Below, piece after piece: positions 27,429 through 37,164 of a DNA stretch of 64,000 nt. Origin of the DNA: Thunnus maccoyii (Eukaryota; Chordata; Actinopteri; Scombriformes; Scombridae). The notes under the pieces are model-generated. The model ran no database searches and was not told the origin of the DNA. It was given only the letters and a program-made list of their open reading frames with translations. The first letter of the stretch is position 1. Each line of letters opens with the position of its first letter. The stretch lies in assembly GCF_910596095.1 (NCBI RefSeq), contig NC_056536.1, forward strand, positions 15,456,791 through 15,520,790. The letters run 5' to 3'. The translations under genes and the position numbers were made by a program.

Positions 27429-30400
27429 CAGGCACAACCTGTCAAACAACAGGTTTCCAGCCCACCCATGTGGCCGGTCGCTGTTCCTATCACTCTTTTG
27501 TCTCCAGCTACTTCTTCCTTTCACCCTCTAGTATGAACTTTGGCCTCAGCTACCAGACGAAGAGTCTGTGTCACTCTGCTGTCATCTATGAAGTATAATG
27601 AATGTACGGAGGCTTGCTGGGACTCATGCCACAGTTGAGGAGAACTATGAAGGAGGTCTTGTAGTGTTGTGCTTCAGTTATTGATTCTTTTGATTGAGTT
27701 TGAATCGAGTTATTTATTTTAGGGTATGAAGAACTGATGCAGTAACTTGAACTGCTGACAGAGCTGGAGTAATGGGTTTCAAAGCAAGGCTAGTTGTATA
27801 AATCCACCACCATTGCATTACGGGTCCTGCCTCTCCCATCACCCGGGAGCGCTCCTGGAAATACTTCTCACTTCTGTTGAAGACGTGTGTCCTTTTTTCT
27901 CATGCACTTGTACATAAAAACCTGTTTATCTTTGCCATTTTTGACGTGGTATCAATTTGGTAGGTGTTAAAAAGGTTGCTGTTGGTTGCTGGTTAATATC
28001 TCCCCCAAACCACTCAAGTCTCTATCCCTGTTTTTGATGAAGTATTTGTTTGTCAGACAGTGTGTCCCAGACGACCAGGAGTATGTAAATTTTCAGTTTT
28101 CAGCTTCCTGCTCTCTGGCTCAATGGGCACCGATCTATGAAATCCCCTGTTGGTAGTCTGTACTCTGAATACAAGCCTGCATACTTTTGGTACTCCATGG
28201 TATAAAGAACCACGGTTGAAGTAATAACACGCAAGTGGAAACTTCCATTTGCATTAATTTTTTATAGCAATAACATGTTTAGATTCAGTATAGTGTCCAT
28301 GCATGTTAAATACTTCTATTGGCACAATAATCTAATGTCTCCTGTTTCTCCATTTGATGAATGGAGACATTATTTGTGAAACGCGTTGATGTTAAAGGTG
28401 GTAAAGTGTCTGTTTCAAGACAGGATTCTGTTCAAAAATCAATGTCTGCAGTTTTAACTGCCTAAAGCACATAGTCCTTTGTATGCTAAGAGTTTGTAGT
28501 TTAACATCTTTCCTAAATGTGACCTAATGATTGAAGACTGTAATAATCACTGTAGTCAGATACGAGTCGTGTTTGTAATTATTTGAGCAGTTTTTGTACT
28601 AACAAAACTTTTGAATTTATGTAACAAATGACAAATTGCCATGTGGTTCGAAGATGTTCAGAAATGACAAATAACTATAGTTTGATAGTAAATACCTACA
28701 ATTATTTTTTACAACAGGTTCAGATGACTCATTGCATCCATATGATTTGGTGGCAGAAACGAAGGAGCAATGTGAAAAAGCAATTCAACGATGTAAATGT
28801 TGTATAGTATAATTAAAAGTGTAGCCTATTAGATGAGGTAACAGACATGGTTGTATAAACTGAGACTGTTGGTTTTCTGTTTCGGCATTTGAATTTTAGC
28901 AAATTCTCTAAAACAACAGGGTTACTGAAAGTTTCTCATCTGTTTTTGTTGATCCTGAAACTACTGACATGTTGAAGCAAAACTGGATTGGCCGATGCCT
29001 CTCAACACACGAGTCTTGTCTATCACGTCAAGTCTTAACAGCTTTTTTTTTTTTTTCTTCTCTCCTTGAAACATTTGCACAAATATTTGTCTGTCTTGTG
29101 TTGGATACATTGCTTTCATACAGGTTGTATTTATTTGTGACGAGCAGGTTCAGCGTGCAGTAAATGTGATATAGTTTGGATGTGGTTATACAAGTGCCTG
29201 GTGTGAGGATATGATGTGTGGCCAGTGTCTATTTACTGATTATTATTTCTATCAACTCATGTGTAACCAGTTTCATCCAGTATGTCAGTGACACCCCTAA
29301 GTTGCAGTTGTCCCCCCCTTCCCCCCACCCCTGAGATGAATCCTTGAGCAGTAAAGGACATGTCTTGTTTTATTTGAGCTCCCGTTGAACTGCATGTTAA
29401 CTCGCAATATTTAAATCCACAAAGCTTTGTTAAGAAAATAGCCTACAATAATCTGGTTATTCTCTCTTTCATGTCTTGAAATGAGACATAATTGTGACTG
29501 TGATACTTTGACAAGAGAATCAACTCAAATAAAAAAAAAATAAAACAGTGGATACAGGGTTATTATGTAGCTGCTAAACACTGGGAGACACTGGACAAGT
29601 TCTTATTTAATGAAGGTTTATTGCATTAATTGAAGGTAACACATTTTTCTTACAGTTTAAAACTGCTGTATAATTTAATAAATCATTGTGATGGTTCTGT
29701 AAATATACAAGGTTACAACTTTGTATCTGCTGTGTTTCTCTTCTGTATATTTTAGGCAATTTTCTTTGGGTTTGCCAATAAATTCATATGTTCCTCTATC
29801 TTTGTCCTGATTATTCTTATTTCTTCCCAACAGCAGAGTAGAAATGTGAGCCTGGAAAGGCGAACCCTGAGCAAAGCTTAAACTGGAATTGCAAAATACT
29901 TTGAGGCTGACTCACTGAGGTTACAGTAGTTTCTGTCACAGCTGGTTGGTAAATTTACAAAGGGATCAGTGTACCAAACCACAGTCTGGTTCTCGGATGG
30001 CAGGTTAAGATATTTTAAAGATCTCTTCCAGATATATTAACATATAAAAATACTCTGCTAGGAACAATACTGTGTGCCTGATATGTTTTTTCCACACAAA
30101 AAAGTATAATTACAAGTTAAAATCCTTAAAATTACATGTCCTCCTTCTCCCTCATTAAAAACTCCAAAACAGATGAATACACAAATATTTTTCATTTCAG
30201 ACGTTTAACAGCTGGACACAAGACGTCTCCTACTTCACTGTAAAGTTTAATTCTTAGTGTTTGTGCACTGGAGGCTTCAAGTTTTCACAGCACGCTTGTG
30301 TAAGTTGAATACTGGACCATGATTGGCTCCAAACAAGTTGTGATGTCACAAAACCTGCTCATTAGGTAAACACTTTAATCTCAGATTTAAGGTGAGCACA

Positions 30401-30955
30401 GAGAAACTTTCCACTCTCAGCAGATGAAGGTGAAAACAGCCTTCATGTGTCAAACTCTGCACGAACATCACTGCACAGTGAAGCTCAAACATCCAACTGA
30501 AGAAAAACATATTTTTGAGTGGAGGGAGACTTTAAGTTTCATCTCCATCCTCTGCCTGACTTCACAAAAGCTTTTTTCCAAGAATTTATTACAGTATTTA
30601 CCATTTTCTATATCATTTTGTTTACATTTAATGTATTTCAGTTTCTTTTACCTTTACCATATATATTTTTTGCACTTTCAATATTTATGAATTGTATAAA
30701 TATATAAGAGATCTCTGTATTTATTCCTTTATTCAATCCAGAAATCAAAAAATAGAGAATACAAATTTAAAATGTAGCAAGAAATAAAAATAAAGAGGTG
30801 AATAAATAACTACAAAAATACAAAATAATGTTTTTTTTATTTGTTAGACATTTATTCTTCGTTTCTTTGCCTGTTCAATCATGCACAGTAAAAAGCCACT
30901 GATTATTATGAAGTGTGATAACGCCGACCTGATCATCCAGTAACACAGGAAGTCC
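27429..30955. other. sort1 3' untranslated region and gap to ngrn
   Basis: No gene is supported. The stretch after the sort1 stop looks like a long 3' untranslated region; AATAAA at 29777-29782 is a plausible main poly(A) signal, with other A-rich candidates near 29525 and 29690. From about 29990 to 30520 lies an interspersed repeat. The part next to 30955 should be the ngrn 3' end on the minus strand; TTTATT-type signals are present but not decisive. Confidence 0.55.
29990..30520 (-). repeat. Interspersed repeat, arm 2 (inverted partner of 8270-8760)
   Basis: Reverse complement of the 8270-8760 copy. On the plus strand it shows CACAAGACGTCTCCTACTTC, TGCACTGGAGGCTTCAAG, GATTGGCTCCAAAC, TGTGATGTCACAAAACCTG and TGAAGCTCAAAC. 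There is no shared ORF. It is a dispersed family, not a gene. Confidence 0.7.
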
Positions 30956-32700
30956 TCAGATTCTATACAAAAAGTTGCCTTCTGCGTCTAAGAAATCGTT
31001 CCCAACTTGCACCACAGGAGAAGGATTTTTCATGTCCATTAACTCTTCAAGTTCTTCCTCTGACAGCACCTCTCCATCCCAGCTCTCTTCATCCTCTTTG
31101 TCGTCCCCTGCAGGATTTGTGTTGCTATTGCTGTCCTCTCCTTTTATTGTCACTGTGGCGTCTTTACTAATATCTTCTGTGAACTGGGGGGGCGGAACAG
31201 CAACAGGTGCGGGACTCTTGGCCACAGATGCTGAACCTTTGCCTCCAATCATCAGAGTCCGGTCAGCCAGAGGAACCAAACCACCTTCTCTACTTCCAGA
31301 GGGGAGAGCAGCTGGTACTCGGTTTCCAGGCAGCTTCAGCCTGTCCTGCCTTGTCCCAGCACCTGAGGGCAACACCTGCTGACTGAGTCCAGACATCACA
31401 TTAGCATCCTGCCTGGCTTTTCTCTCAGGAGCGGGAATAAATTTGCTCCTGAGGACTCTCAGGATGACATTAGGGGTGACGGAGAAGCCCTCAGCCAGAC
31501 GCTCTACTGTCCACTCCTCCGGTTGCTCTTGCTTCAGATATCTGAAAACGGAGAAACGTTTAATTTTAAGTCTCATTTGAGTGAAATTCTCGGTTCAGTG
31601 TCTGGACTGACATGACAAAGCTCCTCACCTGATCTGCTCGATAGCCTCCCAGGTTAGCTTCCTCTCTGGAGCTCCTGATGGTGTCATCTGCCTCCTCAGT
31701 ATGTGATATTTCACTGTTTTCTGCCTCTTTCTCTCCGCACTGAAAACATATGTGAGAGATGTTTTAAATGGTCACAAATTGTGAAAACAGACATACAGAA
31801 AGAATTGTTCATTAAAGGACAGGTTCACGATTTTCAAGTCTGTCTTAACACAACAGTCAGGTGCTCAGATGAACTAGGAAATAAGTTTTTCTTGCCATAA
31901 TCATTCCTCCTGTTCATACTGACCATTAGATGATCCCTTAATTACAATGGGAGTGATGGGGGACAAAAGTCACAGTCCTCCTTCTGTGCAAAAATCTATT
32001 TAAAAGTTTATCTGAAGCTAATATGAAGCTTCCAAATGAGTCAAATCAAGTAGATATCTGTCAGCATTACAGTCTTTTTAGTGCTAAAGTTCCTCTTTTT
32101 GTTACTATACGTCCACCGCAGCTCAACAGGGAAACACTGTCTGAGGAAACACAAAGAGGGAATCTGATGCTAAAAAGACTGTAAATGTGTCAGATATCCA
32201 CTTGATAAGACCAACTCAGACCGTTGAAGCCTCATATAAGCTTCAGATCAACTTTTTAATGCATTTTTGCACCAAATGACTGTGTGGACACACTGTGGAT
32301 TTTGTCCTCCATCACTTACATTGAAAGTACATTTGAAGAGGATCTTTTAGTCTTCTCAGTGTTCATGTGGGCATCTGACTGTTGTTTTAAGACAGACTTC
32401 AAAATGTGTGAACCTGTCCTTCATTTTTATTTATTTTTTACTCTGGAATAATGTTGCTGGCTCTTACTCAACCAAAGCCTGCAGCTTGTCCTCTACATCC
32501 TCCAGTCCTCGGTCTTCATCTGACACTTCATCGCTGTATCTCGGAGCTCTGTTTCTGTCTCTGTGCACATGGCTCTGTCCCATCCACGCCTTACCGACGC
32601 CTCTGCTAACGAATCGACAGCTGTTAGTAGAGAGTGAAGGGGTCACTGACAGAGCACCGAGCCTGGAGAGCAGAGAGAGGACCTGGAGAGGTCGGGCCAT
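30956..32700 (-). CDS. ngrn: Neugrin, mitochondrial rRNA/translation factor
   Basis: Three coding exons on the minus strand: 32700-32468, 31739-31629 and 31541-30956; 309 aa (human about 291 from memory). The N-terminus MARPLQVLSLLSRLG, rich in Arg, Leu and Ser and without acids, looks like a mitochondrial targeting peptide. The conserved neugrin core spans the exon 2/3 joint: RKLTWEAIEQIR, then EWTVERLAEGFSV and ILRVLRSKFIPAP. The C-terminus is acidic and ends EGNFLYRI, the family signature. Family knowledge: NGRN is needed for 16S mitochondrial rRNA stability and mitoribosome function, and was first described in neuronal differentiation. The middle (about 150-280) is low in conservation and rich in Pro, Ser and acidic residues. 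Intron 1 contains a long foldback element. It runs convergently with sort1 and divergently from nfya. Confidence 0.94.
31815..32421. mobile_element. Long foldback MITE in ngrn intron 1
   Basis: The left end AAAGGACAGGTTCACGATTT and the right end, read in reverse complement, AAGGACAGGTTCACACATTT agree over about 60 bases (continuing AAGTCTGTCTTAA, ACAACAGTCAG). Inner parts also pair: ATCAAGTAGATATCTG against ATCAAGTGGATATCTG, and TACAGTCTTTTTAG on both arms. The whole ~600-bp unit is therefore an imperfect palindrome. CATT flanks both sides, a possible 4-base duplication. No ORF. Confidence 0.8.
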
Positions 32701-33057
32701 GCTGCAGGATCACAGACAGTGTTGTCAGCTTGGTTTGTCCAGGAGGAGGATCACAGAGTCGGAGACACGTCTGGTAGTCAAACTGTGTACTAACAGACTT
32801 TGTTCAGATCGAGTCTGTTTGTTGTGCTCACTGTAACTCGGTTTCCTTATTGTTATTTTACAACAGCGCAGACACCTTCATCTAGACTAGACTCTTCTAC
32901 AGCCATGGCGCAAACTAGAGGCGTGCGTAAAGCTCGTGCGTACTTCCGCAAACAAACAGGTCCCAAAACATAAAGATGATGTTACTGCCGACTACCGGAG
33001 TGGAGGTGCAGCTGTTGGTTGAACCTGAATGAACAAATAGATTCATCTGTAACATGG
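32701..33057. promoter_or_regulatory. ngrn: ngrn 5' leader and promoter area
   Basis: Moderately CpG-containing sequence upstream of the ngrn start. A minus-strand short ORF of 17 codons (ATG at 32906-32904, stop at 32855-32853) could be an upstream ORF if transcription starts beyond 32906. No TATA or CCAAT box stands out. Confidence 0.4.
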
Positions 33058-33990
33058 AGCGCATACTTTATTAAACAAAGCACATATTACAGAACAACAA
33101 ACAAATTAAAACCAGCGGACACAGATATTGATAACAGATCAACAATATGCATAAGAAAAAAGGACCAAAGGGAGCAGCATCAATAATTAAAAAGCAAAAA
33201 TATTTGATTTTAAATGAATATGATCAGATGATAAATATGACAGAGCTTTCAGAAGCGTTGTAATTAAAAGCACAGTTTTCATAGCTTTAACATTTTTGGA
33301 AGACTTAATAGAGTCAAAGTACCTCTTCAGCTAAATTTTAAAAACAAGCAGGAGGGGTCCAGACTTACTGAATTTACATTTATGAATGTAAAATTCAGTA
33401 AAAAAGAAATAAGATTTTTTTTTTTTAATGTATCTTAATTTTCCTTTTGATAATCAAAAACACCAAAGAAAACATCATTAAAAGAAAAAAACAATAGTCA
33501 CTGAAAAATACATATGAATACAGTTGAGAACCTCAGACAAACATTTCTCAGTGTGGATGCAAAACCAGAACAGATGCTCAGGTGTTTCAGCGCTGGTTTC
33601 ACAAAAGGCACAGTAGATATAATGTCCTTTTTGTATTCAAGAAGAGATTATTTTGCTTGGCAGAATTTATGGATCAGTCTGAAAGTGGCTTCTCTCACTT
33701 TATTAGTAAGAAGATATTTGAAGGATGAAGACCAGACTTTCCTCCAAGGAATATTTTTCACATCACCATCCCAGTATGAGACTGCTGCAGGAAGAGTAAA
33801 AATATCACATTGACAAAGAGCTCTGAGCTTCTTGTTGTTGTGATGACAAGCTGAAAAACAGATTTTACCTGCTGCAGTTTCACAAGGGTCAGAAGATACA
33901 ACAGGGAAATTAAAGTCAATGTCTCATAATCCACTGTATGTTTTTTCTTCTTATTGTCTCAATTTCTTCTTCCACAAAATGATAATATAC
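33058..33990 (-). mobile_element. L1-like LINE, 3' part of ORF2 plus 3' UTR, decayed
   Basis: On the minus strand the broken frames give, in order: AACHHNN-type end of the RT/thumb region, WDGDVKNIPWRKVW, KYLLTNKVREATFRLIHKF, a zinc-knuckle-like CAFCETSAETPEHLFWFC, then FYIHKCKFS and KRYFDSIKSSKNVKAMKT. These are the C-terminal blocks of L1-clade ORF2. The 3' UTR ends with TTTAATAAAG near 33065. It is 5'-truncated and has several stops and frame changes. Its 3' part closely matches the piece at 35811-36135 in the opposite orientation. Confidence 0.8.
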
Positions 33991-34149
33991 AAAATATCAA
34001 AATATTCATCTTACAGTTTGCAGAAGAAAAGTAAAAAAAAACCAAATAAAATCTGACCCAAGGAGGAGTTACAGTTCATTAAAAGATTAAATATATTCAT
34101 AGTTTTTACAGCCTTTGGGTTAGAGAAAACTGAATTTAAAGCTTTTTAC

Positions 34150-34695
34150 CTGTAAATGTGCTCCTAGTATTCCACCGTATGTTTGATTCCATTTTTATTC
34201 CCAATGATGTGATAAATACATCCATAAAAGAAACTATCAGCAGAACAAACTGTGTTACTGTGTTACACTTCCTGCAGCAAATTCCTTTGGTCTTCTATCA
34301 TGTGTTACAGTTACAGTGGAAAAAGGCTTGTTGTATGAAAAATAAATACTGCATTAATACTAAAGTTAAAGAAGTATCCTTCAAGATTTTACATCAAATT
34401 ACCCTGTAAAAGAAGTGTTGGAAAGATTTTGGACTATGCCTGTGTGTTTTGCAATTCACATAGAGAAACAATATTTCATTTGTTTTTTCACTGTGCTCAT
34501 TCAAATTTCTTTTGGTTAGATATGCAAAACTTTATAACTAGGAAAATGAGTGCTAATGTAGAGACGTATGTATGTGATGTGATATTCTGTGTTCAGTGGG
34601 TTGGAGAGCAATATTACCTATAATATATAATATATAATATACAATTCAGCTGCTGATCATTCTTGGTAAATTCCACATATTATTGAACTCAAGCA
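34150..34695 (+). mobile_element. L1-like LINE fragment, ORF2 C-terminal zinc-knuckle region
   Basis: On the plus strand: KVKEVSFKILHQI, then after one frame change DYACVFCNSHRETIFHLFFHC, followed by LLIILGKFHI. These correspond to KVREATFRLIHKF, CAFCETSAETPEHLFWFC and FYIHKCKFS of the minus-strand copy at 33058-33990, but are more distant in sequence, so this is probably a separate insertion. It is truncated at both ends. Confidence 0.75.
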
Positions 34696-35810
34696 ACATA
34701 GCACCTTAACCAAAGATTTATTTATTTTTTAAGTGTATTAACAGCACAGTAATATTACAATACAAACAACAGTACAGGGAGATTTGAAGAAAAAATGAAA
34801 TAAATTGATCACAAAAACACGAGCAGAAAAAAAATTGTACAATGTAAAATAGGGTGAATTAGAGTAATGTGGGATAATTTCTGCAGTTGGCACTTCAGCA
34901 ATACATTTTGATATGAAGCAAATACATTATATCTGCACCCAATAACTATCTGAAATCCATTACAAGACTAAGACCCTTGAATAATTATTGGTATTACACA
35001 TTTAATGTATTTAAATACATACTTCACCACTTTAAGGATATATATGACTGTCCCACTATAGTATCTAAAGTGAGACAATGAAAAATTGACTGAAATAAAA
35101 CATATAAAACACATTATAGCATATTCTGATGCATGAATATGTCATAAACACAATCTGATAACAATCAGCAACAGTGCTTTGTTTATGACAAATTTATATC
35201 CTCAACACTAAATCACAGCAAGTACTACTTATTGGAAGATCGCATTGCCCCAGTCTATGGCATCACATGTGTGAAGTCATGTGATTTCAATTACATGACA
35301 TTCCAGGATTAATTTGACAGCGGTCCATCCTATCTCAAGAGATGAGATGTCTTTAAAGTTTTTTGGTTTTTAGATACCCCGCAGACAGAATCATAGAAAG
35401 TCTGAAGTTCAACCTAAAGCAAGTTTTTGTTTGGAAGAAACTGAAGAAATCTGGCCTTGTGAATATGAAATTCACAAGAAATTCAAGCAATTTTATAAAG
35501 TTATTAACTTCATTGTTGTTACACTCTGCATTCAAAAATAAGACCATGCTTTCTGTAACAGGGACCAAGACCTCATGAGTCTCTCAGATTAATAAGAAAA
35601 TTTGAGTCAAAAAATTACCTTAATGGAAGATGTAAAGAACAAAAAAGCTAAGAAGACTTTCAATACTTTAGAGGAAGTAAATTGTATGGCAATTGTTGTT
35701 GTACCTCCTTGTTGTATATAAAGAAAGTTTTCCAAAAAACAAAACAAAACAAACAAAAAAACAAACCGAACAGCAGAACAGTCTAAGTCTCTATGTTGCT
35801 GAGATATATA
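34696..35810. other. AT-rich stretch between two LINE pieces, unassigned
   Basis: About 1.1 kb that matches neither LINE piece. It is open on both strands at 35353-35578 (71-72 codons each), with no recognised domain. It ends near an A-rich run at 35737-35766 that could be the tail of another retro-insertion. No gene is supported. Confidence 0.35.
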
Positions 35811-36135
35811 GATTTTAATTTTCCTGTTGTTTCTTCTGACCTTTGTGAAACTGAAGTGGGTAAAATTTGTTTTTCAGCTTGTCGTCCTGCTTGTTTTTAA
35901 AACTGAGCTGAAGAGTTACTTTGACTCGATTAAGTCTTTCAAAAATGTTAAAGCTATGAAAACTGTCCTTTTATTTACAACGCTTCTGAAAGATGTGTTA
36001 ATATATATTTATTTAAAATCTTTTTTTCCCGTACTATTTATATAATTTATGCTGCTCCCTTTGCTCCCTCATGTCATGTCTGTGTCCCTGGTATTAAGTT
36101 GGTTGATGTGTGACTTGTTTATTTAATAAAGTCTG
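35811..36135 (+). mobile_element. L1-like LINE 3' end with internal deletion
   Basis: Plus-strand sequence encodes FKTELKSYFDSIKSFKNVKAMKT, the same C-terminal block as the minus-strand copy at 33058-33990, and shares its 3' UTR (GCTGCTCCCTTTG, then TTTAATAAAGTCTGG). Its first ~70 bases match a point about 500 bases further upstream in that copy, so the segment coding for the zinc-knuckle has been lost. A GAAA repeat follows directly. Confidence 0.72.
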
Positions 36136-36138
36136 GAG

Positions 36139-36166
36139 GAAAGAAAGAAAGAAAGAAAGAAAGAAG
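36139..36166. repeat. GAAA microsatellite at LINE 3' end
   Basis: About six to seven GAAA units just after the AATAAA-bearing LINE tail; probably grown from its A-rich end. Confidence 0.85.
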
Positions 36167-36179
36167 AGCATAAATGCGA

Positions 36180-36379
36180 CCAAATGTCGACATCTGCCGG
36201 GCAGCACGTGCAGCTCCCTCCATTACGTGACGCCATCATGTGTGACGCAGATGCGCATGCGCATCTCCTCCCGGGCGCCGTTTTTTTCATTTGCGCCATT
36301 TTGTCCGCTCACTTTGTTGATTGGGCTTTAGCGAGCTGTACTGGAGCCAATCAGAGGGAAACCGGACAGCGAAGACACG
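36180..36379 (+). promoter_or_regulatory. nfya: nfya promoter and non-coding first exon
   Basis: GC-rich block with an inverted CCAAT box (ATTGG, 36320-36324) and a direct one (36347-36351), and a GCCATTTTG word near 36296 that resembles a YY1-type start-site element. A donor GTAAGG at 36380 would end a non-coding exon 1, joined to the acceptor just before 37140, upstream of the ATG at 37165. Exact start site unknown; the CCAAT boxes may lie in the leader or just before it. Confidence 0.55.
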
Positions 36380-37164
36380 GTAAGGGAGACCCGATTGAAG
36401 GCATTGGTAGTTGTCAGCACGGATTGGTTTGTCATGGACCAACCAAATTACTAACCCTGCTAAATGCAAAAAAACCTCGAGTGACAGCTCGGTTTGGACC
36501 GCTGCGTCCCGGACTGTTCAGGCTGCAAATAACTTGTTGTCCCCGGTGTTGAGTTCTGCGAGGAAACATGATCTGTGGTGGTCGACAAGCCTCAGCTAAC
36601 GTTAGCTAGGTTAGTTAGCTGAAATATCAAACAAAGGAATGGTTGATAACGCCAACATTCACCCACGAGTAAACACCGTCTAGTAATGTATCATCGACTA
36701 TAAGAAACAACAGCACATAAAGATTGACGTTAACTGTTAATCTGTTGATTTAGCTTCCGTTTTATGCTTATTTGAACACGCTAACTAACGCTAGCTAGGC
36801 TTGTTAGCGCTCACGAAAATATCCCGTTAATCAAACAGTCTGAATGCTGACCCATATCACCCAGTATGTGTTCATATATCACCTCTAAACGTCAGAAACA
36901 ACATTTCACATGCTAGCATGACGAATTGAAATTAAAATGGGCCTCCAATGTGTCTATATTAATATAATGTGTAAGTTGGAAGCACATAATGATGTTAAAT
37001 AAAGGTTGGAAAGACAAAACAACCCTTCTTTCTGCGTGGATAAGAAGGCTGTGGGCTAAAGTTGGATCTAAAACAGACATGCACATTTTCCATGTAACAT
37101 TAGCTCATACTGTATGTGTCTTTCTTTTGTCTTAAGAGAGGATTGTGGCAATAAATAAGAAGCT

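Noticed and set aside
30975-31382. Plus-strand frame rich in serine
   Set aside because: Antisense of the acidic C-terminal part of ngrn; the serine runs are reverse-read Glu/Asp codons.
33514-33813. Plus-strand frame of 99 codons
   Set aside because: Shadow of the minus-strand LINE ORF2 end, whose cysteine-knuckle pattern is on the other strand.
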